Below are positions 6,398 to 6,501 of a stretch of 6,501 nucleotides of DNA, piece after piece. The notes below the pieces were generated by a model. The model made no database searches. It had not been told where the DNA came from and was given only the letters and a program-made list of their open reading frames with translations. Numbering within the stretch: position 1 is the stretch's first letter; each line of letters starts with the position of its first letter. The translations under genes and the position numbers were made by a program. The stretch covers positions 1 to 6,501 of the forward strand of contig DATELY010000111.1 of assembly GCA_035276085.1 (NCBI GenBank). The letters are read 5' to 3'. The stretch comes from DATELY01 sp035276085 (GTDB lineage: Bacteria; Pseudomonadota; Gammaproteobacteria; Steroidobacterales; Steroidobacteraceae).

Positions 6398-6501
6398 ATG
6401 TTTCCAGAACCACGGGGTGCAGTGTCTTCTGCGCCCACCAGAGCCCTGTGGCTTGCACTGACGCTCACGGCGCTGGCAATTGCCGCTCTGGTCATCAACG
6501 C
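6398..6501 (+). CDS. N-terminus of a probable membrane or exported protein (cut by window end)
   Basis: A plus-strand frame stays open to the window end. Its product has a short polar N-terminus with Arg residues, then a hydrophobic segment LWLALTLTALAIAALVI, which is a first membrane helix or uncleaved signal anchor. Possible starts in this frame are ATG at 6350, ATG at 6359, ATG at 6398 and GTG at 6422. The first overlaps the Pho-box-like site and the second falls in the expected -10 zone, so neither should lie in a transcript driven by that box. I use 6398. GTG at 6422 is a real rival, with GGGG four bases upstream and a compact MSSAPTRALW start. The product is not identifiable from so little. 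A Pho-regulated inner-membrane protein, such as a phosphate-transport permease, would fit the promoter, but this is only a guess from context. Confidence 0.6.
   Translation, partial: MFPEPRGAVSSAPTRALWLALTLTALAIAALVIN

Noticed and set aside
5998..6498. Minus-strand frame of 166 codons covering the intergenic region
   Set aside because: It has no family pattern, runs across repeat copy 2 and the Pho box, and overlaps the CHAD start; best explained as chance.
1..6501. Transposase, integrase, CRISPR array, tRNA, rRNA or riboswitch
   Set aside because: No protein motif, regular spacer-repeat pattern or recognisable RNA fold of these kinds was seen on either strand.

Overview
The window looks like the chromosome of a GC-rich Gram-negative proteobacterium. 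A TonB-dependent outer-membrane receptor, a probable Tat-exported lipoprotein phosphatase and a Pho-box-like promoter all point that way. A gammaproteobacterium of the Xanthomonadales/Nevskiales/Steroidobacter type would fit, but this placement is inference from gene style only.

Layout: positions 1-198 are non-coding and hold copy 1 of a palindromic intergenic repeat (71-173). Four genes follow, all on the minus strand, so they are transcribed from high to low coordinates: a stand-alone CHAD-domain protein (5154-6014), a TonB-dependent receptor (2747-5050, GTG start), a PhoD-family phosphatase/phosphodiesterase (1182-2729) and a GcvA-like LysR-type regulator (199-1122). The gaps are 103, 17 and 59 nt. 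The receptor-phosphatase pair is almost certainly one transcript. The 59-nt gap before the regulator contains a perfect 14-bp palindrome. To the right of the CHAD gene is a divergent intergenic region holding copy 2 of the repeat (6192-6295) and, on the plus strand, a good Pho-box-like site (6334-6351). That site precedes a gene cut off by the window end, of which only the N-terminus and a first hydrophobic segment are visible.

The common theme is phosphorus. PhoD-type enzymes release phosphate from phosphodiesters or monoesters outside the cytoplasm, CHAD domains bind polyphosphate, and the Pho box is the site of PhoB, the phosphate-starvation regulator. The inferred picture is a scavenging module: the receptor brings a phosphorus-containing or related substrate into the periplasm, PhoD hydrolyses it, and the neighbouring Pho-box gene may take part in uptake of the product. 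The receptor's substrate and the regulator's ligand cannot be read from the sequence.

No transposase, integrase, tRNA, rRNA or CRISPR array was seen. The most unusual items are the pair of same-orientation hairpin repeats bracketing the four-gene block, whose core differences are all transitions; the Pho box overlapping a possible upstream ATG; and the perfect palindrome in front of the LysR gene.
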